From: Psychrobacter sp. AH5
Lineage (GTDB): Bacteria; Pseudomonadota; Gammaproteobacteria; Pseudomonadales; Moraxellaceae
Direction: 5' to 3'
Assembly (NCBI RefSeq): GCF_040371085.1
Contig: NZ_JAMBMT010000001.1
Coordinates: forward strand, 2,418,001-2,482,000
Length of the DNA stretch: 64,000 bases
The position numbers and the translations under genes were made by a program. Positions 45,758 to 56,323 of this stretch are shown one piece after another. How positions within the stretch are numbered: position 1 is the first letter of the stretch; each line of letters starts with the position of its first letter. Under the pieces are notes generated by a model, which searched no databases, was not told where the DNA came from, and saw only the letters and a program-made list of their open reading frames with translations.

Positions 45758-46138
45758 ATGCTACTTAATATGCTTAAATGCAAATTGCACCGTGCTCGCG
45801 TTACTCATGCCGAGCTTCATTATGAAGGCTCATGTGGTATCGACGGTGATTTATTAGATCTCGCTGGTCTACGCGAAAATGAATCCATCGATATCTATAA
45901 TGTCACTAACGGCAAGCGTTTTCGCACTTACGCTATTCGTGCTGAAGCAGGCTCTGGTATTATCTCGTTGAACGGAGCAGCGGCGCACATGGCAGATTTG
46001 GGCGATATCGTGATTATCTGTGCCTACGCGCATTTTGATGAAGTGGAAGCGTCGACTTATCAGCCAAGATTAGTCTATTGTAATGAGGATAATACCGTCA
46101 AAGACACGGCAAATATTATTCCGGTGCAAGTAGCATAA
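45758..46138 (+). CDS. panD: aspartate 1-decarboxylase (proenzyme)
   Basis: PanD makes beta-alanine for pantothenate and CoA. The 126 residues include the self-cleavage site in [12 protein letters not shown], where the Gly-Ser bond yields the pyruvoyl group, and the [19 protein letters not shown] core. The frame opens at 45704, but AAGGAAG at 45745-45751 and the normal N-terminus [20 protein letters not shown] fix the ATG at 45758. A strong terminator follows. No other pan genes are adjacent. Confidence 0.96.
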   Translation: MLLNMLKCKLHRARVTHAELHYEGSCGIDGDLLDLAGLRENESIDIYNVTNGKRFRTYAIRAEAGSGIISLNGAAAHMADLGDIVIICAYAHFDEVEASTYQPRLVYCNEDNTVKDTANIIPVQVA

Positions 46139-46243
46139 AGAATGAGGCTCCAGCAGTTTTTATTAACTATTGTTGAATATAGCTAATTTATTTACTAAGC
46201 GTGTTTAGTTTTATTAATCATACCCCGCTAGCTATGCTACTAT

Positions 46244-46276
46244 AAAAAGCTGAGTCCCTTGAGACTCAGCTTTTTT
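46244..46276 (+). terminator. Rho-independent terminator after panD
   Basis: The perfect stem AAAAAGCTGAGTC / GACTCAGCTTTTTT has a 6-base loop. Confidence 0.92.
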
Positions 46277-46305
46277 GTGCCGTTTTTTTATATAGGATGA
46301 TATCA

Positions 46306-47277
46306 ATGTGGTTAGCAATTATTGCAGTAGTAGTGGGCTTAGCCATCTTGGTTTGGAGTGCTGATGTTTTTATTGATGGCGCTGTAGTATTAGCAAAAAA
46401 ATTCAGCGTGCCCAGTTTTTTGATTGGGGTAGTGATTTTAGGTTTAGGTACCTCAGCGCCTGAGATGGTCGTCTCAGCATTAGCGGCCTTAGAAGGAAGC
46501 CCTGAGCTGGCTTTGGGTAACGCTTATGGTTCTAATATTATCAATATCGCCTTAGTACTAGGCGCTACGGTTTTGATAAGTCCTATCTTAATCCGCAAAA
46601 GCATTATCAATCGTGATATGCCTTTACTGCTATTAGTCACAGGTGTGGCAGCCTGGCAGTTAGGTGACGGTGTTTTGAGTAGTACCGACGGCATCATTCT
46701 AATAGCATTATTAGTCGTGGTGTTGGGCATTCAAATTGTCTTAAGCTTACGTGAAGGTCATCATGAGCATGAAGGTGATGGCGTAGTAGAAGCCGCTGAG
46801 CAAGAGCATAGCGTGGCACGTGGCTTAGGTGGATTGTTCATTGGAATGTTAGTGCTGATAATGAGCTCACGCGCCATTGTTTGGGGCGCGGTGGAGCTGG
46901 CAACGCTGTGGGGGCTTAGCGAGCTGATTATCGGCTTGACAATCGTCGCTGTCGGCACATCACTACCTGAGCTGGTAGCTAGTATATCTGCGGCGCGTAA
47001 AGGCGAGCATGACATGGCTTTAGGTAATATAATTGGTTCCAACATCTTTAATACTTTGGCCGTAGTCGGTCTAGCTGCGCTTATAGCTCCTATCACGCCT
47101 AATGCTATGATCTTATCGCGTGACATATTGGCAATGGGTTTGCTGACGTTGCTGCTATTTGCAATGTGTCTATTTGCCTTCAAAACCAAGCGCAGCTTTG
47201 GTCGCAGCTCAGGCGCAACGTTAGTGCTATTCTTTGCCGGTTATACTCTTTGGTTAATCCAAACAGCCTCTATGTAG
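46306..47277 (+). CDS. calcium/sodium antiporter, CaCA family (YrbG-like)
   Basis: The inner-membrane protein has 323 residues and about ten membrane segments in two homologous halves. Each half carries a CaCA alpha-repeat: LGLGTSAPEMVVSALAA with LGNAYGSNIINIALVLG, and VAVGTSLPELVASISAA with LGNIIGSNIFNTLAVVG. A His/Glu-rich cytosolic loop (EGHHEHEGDG) separates them. It exchanges Na+ or H+ for Ca2+ or a similar cation. An in-frame ATG at 46297 overlaps the ribosome site TAGGA; the ATG at 46306 is properly spaced. Downstream, a CCTCTA/TAGAGG hairpin separates it from the convergent RDD gene. Confidence 0.93.
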   Translation: MWLAIIAVVVGLAILVWSADVFIDGAVVLAKKFSVPSFLIGVVILGLGTSAPEMVVSALAALEGSPELALGNAYGSNIINIALVLGATVLISPILIRKSIINRDMPLLLLVTGVAAWQLGDGVLSSTDGIILIALLVVVLGIQIVLSLREGHHEHEGDGVVEAAEQEHSVARGLGGLFIGMLVLIMSSRAIVWGAVELATLWGLSELIIGLTIVAVGTSLPELVASISAARKGEHDMALGNIIGSNIFNTLAVVGLAALIAPITPNAMILSRDILAMGLLTLLLFAMCLFAFKTKRSFGRSSGATLVLFFAGYTLWLIQTASM

Positions 47278-47313
47278 CTGTCATTATTCGCCTCTAAGAA
47301 TAGAGGAACAAAG

Positions 47314-47961
47314 CTAGCTTTTTCTATTTCTAATCACTCGCCATAGGCTTTCGTTTTCAGTCTTTGGCATCTTTAGGGTGATAGTATTAGAGATCATATC
47401 TTGAATGGCTAAGCCGCGACTATTAAATAGACAAAAAGCATAATTGAACATCAGTCCCAAAAACGCGCTAGTTAAGATAATAGCGCGTGAGCCGCCGATT
47501 AGACTACCGATAATACCAAAGATCAGCGGCATTAGGCTTGCCGCCATTATACGTTTAAACGACTGTCCCCAAGTTAGCAGATGGCCTGAATCATTAACGG
47601 TTTTTAGACGCCAAGTTTGCATGCCTAAAGTTTGACCACCACGGCGCCAAAACAGCCCATAAAAGCCCACTAGCGTTAGAATAAATGACGGCGTCATCAC
47701 CGCGTTTTGATACCAAACCGGTAACGACTGAGCTTGTGCGGAGTCCGTGCCCGTTTGCATAGTGAGCAGCGTCCCTATCACTGTCAGTATAGTACCGACC
47801 AAAAACAATAACGCTAATATCAGCATGCCATCATAGACGATAGCCGCAAGTCTAGTCGCCGGCTTGGCGATAGTAGGCTCCTCTACTACCGCCTGCTGTG
47901 AAATGGCGCGAGACTGTGTAGATCTAGTTTTGGTAGTGCCTCTGTTTTTACTTTTTGGCAT
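47314..47961 (-). CDS. RDD family membrane protein
   Basis: The protein has 215 residues. A basic Ser/Thr-rich N-terminus (about 1-35) is followed by three to four membrane segments. The RDD-type signature is partly changed: RLAAIVYDGMLI contains the Arg-Asp start, and QTLGMQTWRLKTVNDSGHLLTWGQSFKR is the conserved second block. The function of this family is mostly unknown; some members may transport ions or solutes. No strong ribosome site is visible. It ends convergent to the antiporter gene. Confidence 0.85.
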   Translation of the reverse strand: MPKSKNRGTTKTRSTQSRAISQQAVVEEPTIAKPATRLAAIVYDGMLILALLFLVGTILTVIGTLLTMQTGTDSAQAQSLPVWYQNAVMTPSFILTLVGFYGLFWRRGGQTLGMQTWRLKTVNDSGHLLTWGQSFKRIMAASLMPLIFGIIGSLIGGSRAIILTSAFLGLMFNYAFCLFNSRGLAIQDMISNTITLKMPKTENESLWRVIRNRKS

Positions 47962-48155
47962 GGCTTAAGCTCATAGCAGGCATAGAATAATAGCTCTATT
48001 GTACCGTAATTAAGAGATTTATCATAAAGCAATGCATAAAGTCTGCGCTATAAGCAGATAAAACTAACAGACATAAAAAAATCGCCAAAATGTCAGAAGA
48101 CAGGCGATTGATTTAGGATGCTCCTTTAGAGCTTTTAAAACAGTGATAATGCAAA

Positions 48156-48232
48156 TGGTGCGCCTGGAGAGATTCGAACTCCCGACCCCTTAGTTCGTAG
48201 CCAAGTGCTCTATCCAACTGAGCTACAGGCGC
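48156..48232 (-). tRNA. tRNA-Arg (anticodon ACG)
   Basis: A 77-base cloverleaf with CCA on the minus strand. Acceptor GCGCCTG / CAGGCGC, D-arm AGCTCAGTTGGATAGAGC, anticodon stem-loop CTTGGCTACGAACTAAG with anticodon ACG (read as inosine), and T-loop GTTCGAATC. Confidence 0.97.
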
Positions 48233-48378
48233 GTATTGCACATCATCTACTACGCAGTAAATTACTTTTGTAGTAAATTAGGTTGGTCATTATATAGATA
48301 ATCTTGAGGTTGTCAATATCTTTGTTCAATTAAACTAGATTATTTTCAACTTAATTTATCTACAATATACCGAATAAA

Positions 48379-48468
48379 TGGCGGTGAAGGAGGGATTCGA
48401 ACCCTCGATACGCTTACACGTATGGTTCCTTAGCAGGGAACTGGTTTCAGCCACTCACCCACTTCACC
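48379..48468 (-). tRNA. tRNA-Ser (anticodon GCT)
   Basis: A 90-base class II tRNA with CCA on the minus strand. Acceptor GGTGAAG / CTTCACC, anticodon loop CTGCTAA with anticodon GCT, a long variable arm ATACGTGTAAGCGTAT, and T-loop GGTTCGAATCC. A plus-strand frame over this gene is spurious. Confidence 0.97.
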
Positions 48469-48635
48469 GAACAATACAAGACTTCTATAAGATAGAATAC
48501 AGTATCGATGCTAGCGATACGTCTTATGCTGTGGGCGAGTATTATAACAAAGCCAAAACGAATTGCAAGCGTTGCGTGTGTTTTTGCTATAATTTAATTT
48601 TTGTTCTCATTAGTTTACTATAAAAACAACTCTAA

Positions 48636-49439
<804 letters not shown>

Positions 49440-49463
49440 AATTTAAATAACAGTTTTAGGTAA

Positions 49464-49506
49464 AAAAAAGCTCTACAACCATTAATAACGAGTGTAGAGC
49501 TTTTTT
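49464..49506. terminator. Rho-independent terminator, bidirectional
   Basis: The perfect stem AAAAAAGCTCTACA / TGTAGAGCTTTTTT lies between thiD and the convergent yggT gene. Confidence 0.92.
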
Positions 49507-49533
49507 ATTAAGCTAGTTTTATTTACTCTTAGC

Positions 49534-50103
49534 CTAACCGAGCATTGGCATTAAGCTTGCTGCTACCGCATTAACCATTATCTCGATTAAATAGATAGCA
49601 AAGAAGGCGATAATTGGCGATAAATCAAGCATGCCCATATTGGGCGTAATGCGGCGAAACGGCGCTAGGATAGGCTCAGCAAGCTGCATAATGATACCAA
49701 TGATAGGATGCTGAGACTGAGTAAAGACCACTATCCAGCTAACAATAATAGAGCCGATAATTAAGTAACGACTCAATCGTAAGAAGTCTAAAATCAGACT
49801 CAATGAACCCTGAAAAAATAACGGTATCGGTGCAATGCCTCTTTGCATCAGAGCCGCTTTACCGGAGATATCTATCAGACGAATCAAAAACATCAGCACT
49901 ATCGCCGCAATACTGATGCGCCCTGCGCCTAAAGTCGGAAAAATACGCCCAAATACATCGACAATATGAGTCGCTCTATAGGCAGGAGCAATCATAGGAT
50001 TGCGCGCATCCATCCCAGCAAACTGCAGCATAAAGCGGATAAATATCAGCAACATTGCAAAAGTGGTAACTAAATCAAAAATCTGTAATAGTACGTTGTT
50101 CAT
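49534..50103 (-). CDS. yggT: YggT family membrane protein
   Basis: The inner-membrane protein has 189 residues and two YggT repeats. Each has a pair of hydrophobic segments and the family text RFMLQFAGMDARNPM and VFTQSQHPIIGIIMQLAEPILAPFRRI. The second conserved PxxPxRR-like stretch is typical. Its role is uncertain (osmotic or cell-division-linked in some bacteria). It lies 43 bases downstream of proC in the same direction, the usual proC-yggT arrangement. Confidence 0.92.
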   Translation of the reverse strand: MNNVLLQIFDLVTTFAMLLIFIRFMLQFAGMDARNPMIAPAYRATHIVDVFGRIFPTLGAGRISIAAIVLMFLIRLIDISGKAALMQRGIAPIPLFFQGSLSLILDFLRLSRYLIIGSIIVSWIVVFTQSQHPIIGIIMQLAEPILAPFRRITPNMGMLDLSPIIAFFAIYLIEIMVNAVAASLMPMLG

Positions 50104-50146
50104 TAAAGGCTACTCAAAGTGTCGGTATAGAAATACTAAGGCGGTT

Positions 50147-51007
50147 TTATTTCATCTCTTCGCTAAGTGCTTGACTACGCTCATAACAAGCTTGCATCGC
50201 CTCGCCGATTTGATGCCCTACTTCATTGGCTTGCAAAGACTCTACCGCCGCTTGCGTGGTGCCATTCGGCGAGGTGACTTTACGGCGTAATTCGCTTGGT
50301 GCATCTTCACTATCCATCGCCATTTTTGCCGCGCCCATCACGGTTTGCATAGCAAGTGTTGAGGCTTGCTGTTTATCTAAGCCTTGAGCTACCGCTTTGT
50401 CAATCATCGACTCTAGAAAATAAAACACATAAGCGGGCGCTGAGCCTGAGACCGCAGTGACGGCATGCATCTGCTCTTCGTTCTCTACCCATGTGACTAG
50501 TCCTGAGGCCTCCATTGCTGCTGTAGCGAGCTGTTTTTGCTCCTCACTAATGCTGTCTGTAGCATACAGACCGGTCGCGCCCATCTGTATCATCGCAGGC
50601 GTATTTGGCATAGCACGAACGATATTTTGGTAGCCGCCAAGCATAGTAGCTAAGATATCTGTCGATAGTCCTGCCGCTACTGACATAACCAACTGCTTGT
50701 CCAATACATCGGTAAAGCCGCTAACCACGACTTTCATCACTTGCGGCTTGACCGCTAGCACTACTAAATCAGCGTCTTTTACCGCAGCTTTGGCATCAGC
50801 GGTTGGATCGACAGTATTCAATCCTTTCGCGTCCAATTGCTGACGAATATCCTCGCTTGGGTCAGCCACAGTGATACTTTCAGGCTTGACGCCGCAGCCA
50901 AGCAATCCGCTGATTAACGCTTGCGCCATATTACCGCCGCCAATAAAGCTGATTTTTTTATTATTTAAGACGTCGTTTTTTTCTGATTTATGGTTCTTAT
51001 CTGACAT
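50147..51007 (-). CDS. proC: pyrroline-5-carboxylate reductase
   Basis: ProC reduces P5C to proline with NAD(P)H. The 286 residues include the N-terminal Rossmann motif ISFIGGGNMAQALISGL, then VRAMPNTPAMIQMGATG and the C-terminal TSPNGTTQAAVESLQ. Two adjacent ATG codons occur. AGGAG is only 3 bases before the first (51010) and 6 before the second (51007), so the second is preferred. A short Lys/Asn-rich leader (residues 2-16) precedes the fold. It forms an operon with yggT. Confidence 0.95.
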   Translation of the reverse strand: MSDKNHKSEKNDVLNNKKISFIGGGNMAQALISGLLGCGVKPESITVADPSEDIRQQLDAKGLNTVDPTADAKAAVKDADLVVLAVKPQVMKVVVSGFTDVLDKQLVMSVAAGLSTDILATMLGGYQNIVRAMPNTPAMIQMGATGLYATDSISEEQKQLATAAMEASGLVTWVENEEQMHAVTAVSGSAPAYVFYFLESMIDKAVAQGLDKQQASTLAMQTVMGAAKMAMDSEDAPSELRRKVTSPNGTTQAAVESLQANEVGHQIGEAMQACYERSQALSEEMK

Positions 51008-51174
51008 CATAAGCTCCTAATGATATGTATTAATAGTCTGGGTTTGGCTAAAATAATTAAAAGTATTCAAGATGATAGCTCTAAAATGAGCTCTAGTTTA
51101 GCATACTGCTATTATTACCGTTTGATAAATTCATGAGCCGGCTTTTGACCTATGAGTTGACTAATTTTTTAGCG

Positions 51175-52770
51175 TTATCCGTTAGATTTAGAACTAATGT
51201 TAGTCTTATCACCTAATTGTAAGCGGTTAGTCATCACTTGCAGCAAAGCCTGTTGCGCCATCGATACAGCTGTATCAGAGCTTGTTAAGGTCCAGCACTC
51301 AAACGGGGATAACAGCAGTAGCGGCGTGTCCTTTTGTAGCGTTTCAGCCTTTATATCATTTATATCATTCTCAATCGCGCTGACGACTACTAAGCTGTCT
51401 CGTAACCAAACGGCTATGCCCAAAGTTTGATAAAGCTTTTTTCCCACTTGCGGATGACCCATCGTAGTCGTTTGTATCTTCTGCTGCCGAGTGAGCGGGG
51501 TGATTTTTAGGCGGATCGGAGGCTGCTTGTTGCTAAGTGCTAGAGGTTTATCCGCATCACTGTTCGTAAAGTCAATTGCTAACTGCCAGCGATAGCCCTT
51601 ATTAGTAATAGCGCGAAGAGTAATAGCGCGAGTCTTTGATAAAAGATAGCTTTGTTCAATAATAGGTAACGTAAGCCAATTGATAAACTCATGGCTAAGA
51701 CGATACAGCTGCTGCCGGTAGCGAGTGATACTATAGTGCTGATAACTTGCAAACCAGTTGAGCTCAGTTTGATGGTCATTATTTCGGCGCTCAGTGAGCG
51801 CATATATATCATCTATGAGCTGCTTTGAGGGCGGTAGCGGTTCATGCTGCGTGAGCCAATAATGCAGTAATTGCTTACGCCGAGCAATGGATAAGCTTTG
51901 TAATTTATCGATGTCTAAAACCCGCTGAGCAGTAGAAAAATTAAGCGCTGTTATCGTCGTCACTTGCAAATCTTGCTTGGCCTGCGCCTCTACTATTGCT
52001 TGCGCCTCACTAAGCAGCTGCGCGCTACGAGCGATATTTTCGATGACATTGGGATTATAGTTTGCCAATATTGGCAGGACGTCACGGCGCAAACCGCTAC
52101 GCACATTATCACCACTATCGTTAGTAGGATCATCGATATACGGCAGTGCTAAACGCTGCGCATACTGACTGATGGCGGCGCGAGTCACCGTCAGCCAAGG
52201 ACGCCATAACACATAATGATGACTTTGATATTGGCCTTGCTGGGTTTGCTCACGCCAAGGCTGCATGGCAGCAAGCCCCTTTACCCCTGCCCCTTGAATA
52301 AGGCGCATCAGCACCGTTTCCGCTTGATCATCGGCATGATGCGCCAGTAGCAACACGTCGCCTTGATTGATATGTGCGCGCATCACCTGATAGCGAGCCT
52401 GCCTTGCCGCTTGCTCATCCTCGCCTTGGACTTGCGCCTTTAGGACAGTACAAGAGAGCTGCTGAGCTACTGCCCACTCCACCACGTGCTTGGCCCAAAC
52501 GGAGCTATTGGCCTGCAAGCCGTGATCGACATGCAGTAGCTGCGGTAAAAACGGCAATTGACCTTGTTTATAGAGCTGCACGCAAAGCGCTGCTAATGCC
52601 AAGGAGTCACGGCCCCCACTACAGGCCAGCCAAATCCGCCGCCCACGCAGCTGCTGATGATAGTCGTCCAAACTAGTCAATAGCGCTGCCGCTAGCTCTT
52701 TATCCACTGGCAGATCGGCTATAGGCTGAATAGGATAAGGCTGGATGGCGCTAGAAGTCCTAAGGGTCAT
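51175..52770 (-). CDS. tilS: tRNA(Ile)-lysidine synthase
   Basis: TilS changes C34 of the CAU-anticodon tRNA-Ile to lysidine. The PP-loop is IWLACSGGRDSLALAAL with LLHVDHGLQ following, then LLAHHADDQAETVLMRL and the RPWLTVTR segment. The 531 residues include the extended C-terminal domain. The frame opens with a GTG at 52812; the ATG at 52770 is more likely, but neither has a good ribosome site. It lies downstream of accA, with a terminator between the two, so it likely has its own promoter. Confidence 0.94.
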   Translation of the reverse strand: MTLRTSSAIQPYPIQPIADLPVDKELAAALLTSLDDYHQQLRGRRIWLACSGGRDSLALAALCVQLYKQGQLPFLPQLLHVDHGLQANSSVWAKHVVEWAVAQQLSCTVLKAQVQGEDEQAARQARYQVMRAHINQGDVLLLAHHADDQAETVLMRLIQGAGVKGLAAMQPWREQTQQGQYQSHHYVLWRPWLTVTRAAISQYAQRLALPYIDDPTNDSGDNVRSGLRRDVLPILANYNPNVIENIARSAQLLSEAQAIVEAQAKQDLQVTTITALNFSTAQRVLDIDKLQSLSIARRKQLLHYWLTQHEPLPPSKQLIDDIYALTERRNNDHQTELNWFASYQHYSITRYRQQLYRLSHEFINWLTLPIIEQSYLLSKTRAITLRAITNKGYRWQLAIDFTNSDADKPLALSNKQPPIRLKITPLTRQQKIQTTTMGHPQVGKKLYQTLGIAVWLRDSLVVVSAIENDINDIKAETLQKDTPLLLLSPFECWTLTSSDTAVSMAQQALLQVMTNRLQLGDKTNISSKSNG

Positions 52771-52812
52771 GGTCTTATTAAAAGCCTGTATTTGATAATA
52801 AAATCTAGTCAC

Positions 52813-52842
52813 AAAAAAACGCGCTAGCTAGTAGCACGTTTT
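52813..52842 (-). terminator. Rho-independent terminator after accA
   Basis: On the minus strand, AAAACG-T-GCTA / TAGC-G-CGTTTT (one mismatch) is followed by a T run. Confidence 0.75.
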
Positions 52843-52905
52843 ATTTTAACATTAAGTCGATGGCTTAAGGGCGCCGCTCTATCTGCAAGCCGGTTTAATA
52901 AAAAG

Positions 52906-53709
52906 CTAGCAAGGCAACATCACCTCAGAGTTAAAAGTTTTTAGCTTCTCATAGCGCTGCTCACAACGCTGATCAGCATCCATATCGACAATTTGGGCTA
53001 ATTGCTCAGTTAATAGCTCTTTTAAAGCATTCATCACAGGCATTGGCTGCAAATGAGCGCCTTCACCTTCATCAATCACCGCATCAATCAAACCCATTTG
53101 ATGCAAATTAAGCGCATTTAATTTTAACGCTTCACTAGCATCTTGCGCTTTTTCCGCAGTCTTCCAAAGGATAGAAGCACAGCCTTCAGGAGAGATAACC
53201 GAATAAATACTATTTTGTAGCATATTTACCTTGTCGCCAACACCGATAGCTAAAGCGCCACCTGAACCGCCTTCACCGATGATAGTGACGATAACAGGCA
53301 CTTTTAGGCTAGAGAATACCGCAATACTCTCAGCAATAGCTTGCGCTTGACCACGCTCTTCTGCACCAATACCTGGATAAGCACCTTGAGTATCGACGAA
53401 AGTCATCACCGGAATATTGAAGCGCTCAGCCATCTTAACTAACCGAATAATTTTGCGGTAGCCCTCAGGGTTTGCCATACCAAAATTGTGTGCGATGCGT
53501 TCACGGGTGCTGCGACCTCGGTGTTGACCGACGACCATAACAGGCTCGCCATTAAAGCGCGCTAAGCCGCCCAAAATGGCTTTATCATCGGCAAAAGCGC
53601 GATCGCCATGCAACTCATCAAACTCTGTGAACATCTGATTCACATAATCCATAAATAATGGACGTTTTGGGTGTCTTGCCAGCTGTACGCTATCCCAAAC
53701 GGTACTCAT
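52906..53709 (-). CDS. accA: acetyl-CoA carboxylase carboxyltransferase subunit alpha
   Basis: AccA is half of the carboxyltransferase that makes malonyl-CoA for fatty-acid synthesis, with AccD encoded elsewhere. The 267 residues carry [60 protein letters not shown] and [15 protein letters not shown]. It lacks roughly the first 50 residues of the E. coli protein, which seems to be normal for relatives of this organism rather than a truncation. The AAAGGA site overlaps a first ATG (53715) too closely; the ATG at 53709 is properly placed. Confidence 0.95.
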   Translation of the reverse strand: MSTVWDSVQLARHPKRPLFMDYVNQMFTEFDELHGDRAFADDKAILGGLARFNGEPVMVVGQHRGRSTRERIAHNFGMANPEGYRKIIRLVKMAERFNIPVMTFVDTQGAYPGIGAEERGQAQAIAESIAVFSSLKVPVIVTIIGEGGSGGALAIGVGDKVNMLQNSIYSVISPEGCASILWKTAEKAQDASEALKLNALNLHQMGLIDAVIDEGEGAHLQPMPVMNALKELLTEQLAQIVDMDADQRCEQRYEKLKTFNSEVMLPC

Positions 53710-53953
53710 AGACATATCCTTTTCTATTGTTTTGTCGCCGCTAACGGCTTAAAAGTAGGCATTAAAACTAGCTATCAAATTAAATATTTAACTAGGCCAT
53801 TAAAACATCTAAATCGAAAGTACAGTTGTAAACTCAATAAAAACCATAGTAGCACATCTTTACGGCTATGGCATCGCTGACAAGCGCGCTTTTTTGCAAT
53901 GATTAAAGGAGGATAAGCAGGAGCAAATTTTAATAAAAAACAATTTATAAAGC

Positions 53954-55480
53954 TTATACCTCAATCACCGTAAGCTTTATGCCCCATTTAGCAAATTGCT
54001 CGATATCGGCATACAGATCTGAGTATAAAAAAGCATAGTGTTTTTTATCGGTACTGACGGTAATTTTCCAGTGGTTAGTCTCGATAATATCTAGCTTCAT
54101 AAGCGGCAGATCGTACTCACTACGGCTATGATGCGCCGATACGGCCAGTCTTAGCAGCAAGCACAAATAAACCAGCTGATCGCCACCAAGCAGACAGACT
54201 TTTTCGAGTACGTCACTTTTTAGCTTACGTCGATGGCTAAGCATCAATTGCGCCATACGTTTTTGATCGACCTGCGAAAACCCTGGAATATCTGAATTCT
54301 CTAGCAGATAAGCACTATGGCGATGATAATTGCTATGCGCAATTGCCAGACCAATCTCATGCAAATAAGCGGCTCGTCTCAAGACATCGCCATCATCATT
54401 AGTGAGCTGTAAGTCGTCTTGCACTTGCCTAAATAAATGACGGCTGGTTCTGACCACTTGCCGGGCCTGTTTTTTATCCACCGAATAGCGTTTGATAAGT
54501 GCCAATACGCTACGATCACGCACATCTTCACTAGCAAAACGCCCAAGCATATCGTACATCACGCCTTCACGTAGCGCGCCATCAGAATACGCTAACGTCT
54601 CTATCCCTAATACTTTCATTGAGGCGCGTAGTACGGCGACTCCTGCTGGAAATACCGCCTTTCGGTGCTCTTTGACGCCTTCTAGCTCGATATCATTGAC
54701 ATCCCCAATAGAGATTAAAAGTTTTTCTAACTTTTTTACCCCTTTATAAGTAATACACTCTTGCTCATCGGCCCAGCCTTTGGACACTAGAACATTACGC
54801 ACCGCTTTTATAGTGCCGCTAGAGCCAATGACACTGGTCCAGCCAGCTTTTTGGTACTGACCGCTGATAGCTAGTACTTCTTTACGAGCGGCAGCGATGG
54901 CGCTACTAAAAGCTTCATTGGTGACTTGGCCGTCAGCAAAGAACTTTTTGGTAAAAGCCACACAGCCCATCTGTAAGCTTTCTGTCAATAACGGCTCAAA
55001 GCCTTCTCCGATAATAAACTCCGTTGAGCCGCCACCGATATCTATCACCAAGCGCTTATCGCTACTGGCATTAGTGTGTGAGACACCTAAATGAATCAAA
55101 CGCGCCTCTTCACGTCCAGCGATAATCTCAATCGGTCTGGGCAAGATCTCATTGGCTCTAGCAATAAAATCATCGGCGTTTTTGGCTTGGCGTAAGGCGT
55201 TAGTAGCAACCACACGTACGCGTTCTGGTGGCACCGAATCAAGCCGTGCGACAAAACGGCTTAGGCAATCAAGCCCTCGACGCGCCGCTGCCGCACTAAG
55301 GATATTATGCTCATCCAAACCTGCCGCTAATTGTACCTTTTCGGACATAGAGACCACTTTACGCACTTCACCATGATCAAGGCGAGCAATCGCTAAATGA
55401 AAACTATTAGAGCCAATATCAATCGCCGCTATCAGCTCATCTTCAGCAAGCGGTGGATTTTCAAGATAGTTAGTGAGCAT
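53954..55480 (-). CDS. ppx: exopolyphosphatase (Ppx/GppA family)
   Basis: The protein has 508 residues. The ASKHA-fold phosphate-1 motif AAIDIGSNSFHLAIARL is followed by VVATNALRQAKN, the phosphate-2 motif VIDIGGGSTEFIIG and the third block SYSDGALREGVMYD. A C-terminal HD-like helical domain runs from about residue 315. It removes terminal phosphate from polyphosphate; separation from guanosine pentaphosphate phosphatase (GppA) is not certain from sequence alone. There is no clear ribosome site. No ppk gene is adjacent. Confidence 0.92.
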   Translation of the reverse strand: MLTNYLENPPLAEDELIAAIDIGSNSFHLAIARLDHGEVRKVVSMSEKVQLAAGLDEHNILSAAAARRGLDCLSRFVARLDSVPPERVRVVATNALRQAKNADDFIARANEILPRPIEIIAGREEARLIHLGVSHTNASSDKRLVIDIGGGSTEFIIGEGFEPLLTESLQMGCVAFTKKFFADGQVTNEAFSSAIAAARKEVLAISGQYQKAGWTSVIGSSGTIKAVRNVLVSKGWADEQECITYKGVKKLEKLLISIGDVNDIELEGVKEHRKAVFPAGVAVLRASMKVLGIETLAYSDGALREGVMYDMLGRFASEDVRDRSVLALIKRYSVDKKQARQVVRTSRHLFRQVQDDLQLTNDDGDVLRRAAYLHEIGLAIAHSNYHRHSAYLLENSDIPGFSQVDQKRMAQLMLSHRRKLKSDVLEKVCLLGGDQLVYLCLLLRLAVSAHHSRSEYDLPLMKLDIIETNHWKITVSTDKKHYAFLYSDLYADIEQFAKWGIKLTVIEV

Positions 55481-55817
55481 AAAAGGCAGTTACCATAAGT
55501 GTGGGTTAAAAATCTGAGTTAAGCGCTAATATAAGTTAGCATAAAAGCGATTATCTAATACTATTTATAAAAAGCTTTATCAATAAATGCGCCTATTAAA
55601 ACATTAATGCCAAATCCTAGCAAACAAACTAAAAACTTATTGAAAACTTGTGCGAAACTAATTTTCTATGACCGCTTAGTGCTTGTATTATCAATAGCCG
55701 TTTGCTACATTTAAAACCAGCAACTTAGTATAAATAACAAGGACTTAACGACCACTCACTGACTTTTATCCACTATTGATTTAAGTCATAAAATAATTTT
55801 TAGCAAAGGAAGCTACC
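55481..55817. other. 337-base divergent intergenic region
   Basis: It should contain the promoters of ppx and the Mpo1-like gene. It is AT-rich, and an ACTTA/ACTTG-like word recurs near 55635-55660 without clear periodicity. I see no gene or hairpin. Confidence 0.5.
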
Positions 55818-56225
55818 ATGACTCAAGAGACCAAAACCCCTTATAACGACACCGCTCAAGCGACTTCTAAAAGCGCTAAAAACACTATGGTAAAAACCGA
55901 TAAAGGGGCGGAGCAAAAGTTTTATGACTTTTATCTACAAGAGCACCAAAATATGGCTTGTCGTCGCTTGCACTTTGCCGGTAGCAGCTTTGGCTTATTG
56001 GGTTTAGCAAAATCTATCAAGACGCGCTCGCCTAAACCACTACTTAAAGGTATCGCGGCAGGTTATGGCTGCGCTTGGGTGGGACATTTTTTCTTTGAAA
56101 AAAATAAACCGGCAACTTTTAAATATCCGCTACAAAGCTTCGTTGGCGATTTACGTATGTATACCGATGTACTACGCGGTAATTTAAGTTTAAGAGATGC
56201 TAAGTTTGATAAGCGCGCAAAATGA
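55818..56225 (+). CDS. DUF962/Mpo1-like protein
   Basis: The protein has 135 residues. After a Thr/Lys-rich leader (about 1-33), the family block FYDFYLQEHQNMACRRLHFAG and the block GYGCAWVGHFFFEKNKPATF with KYPLQSFVGDLRM match the DUF962 (Mpo1/YGL010w-like) family. In yeast Mpo1 is a dioxygenase in fatty-acid alpha-oxidation, with metal-binding His residues. The His of LHFAG and GHFFFE here fit, but the bacterial function is not established. It probably has two weak membrane segments. AAAGGAAG lies before the ATG. Confidence 0.88.
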   Translation: MTQETKTPYNDTAQATSKSAKNTMVKTDKGAEQKFYDFYLQEHQNMACRRLHFAGSSFGLLGLAKSIKTRSPKPLLKGIAAGYGCAWVGHFFFEKNKPATFKYPLQSFVGDLRMYTDVLRGNLSLRDAKFDKRAK

Positions 56226-56253
56226 TTGTGGCTAGCCTATTAGCTTAAAAGTG

Positions 56254-56287
56254 AAAAAGCCAATATCGTGATAGATATTGGCTTTTT
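56254..56287. terminator. Rho-independent terminator, bidirectional
   Basis: The perfect stem AAAAAGCCAATATC / GATATTGGCTTTTT has a 6-base loop. It lies between the convergent Mpo1-like gene and hemL. Confidence 0.93.
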
Positions 56288-56323
56288 TTGATTTAAAGCG
56301 AGAGGTTCACTTATACTATTTAT

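Noticed and set aside
48378..48623. 81-codon plus-strand frame
   Set aside because: Its first third is the complement of tRNA-Ser (48379-48468); it has no ribosome site and is a chance frame.
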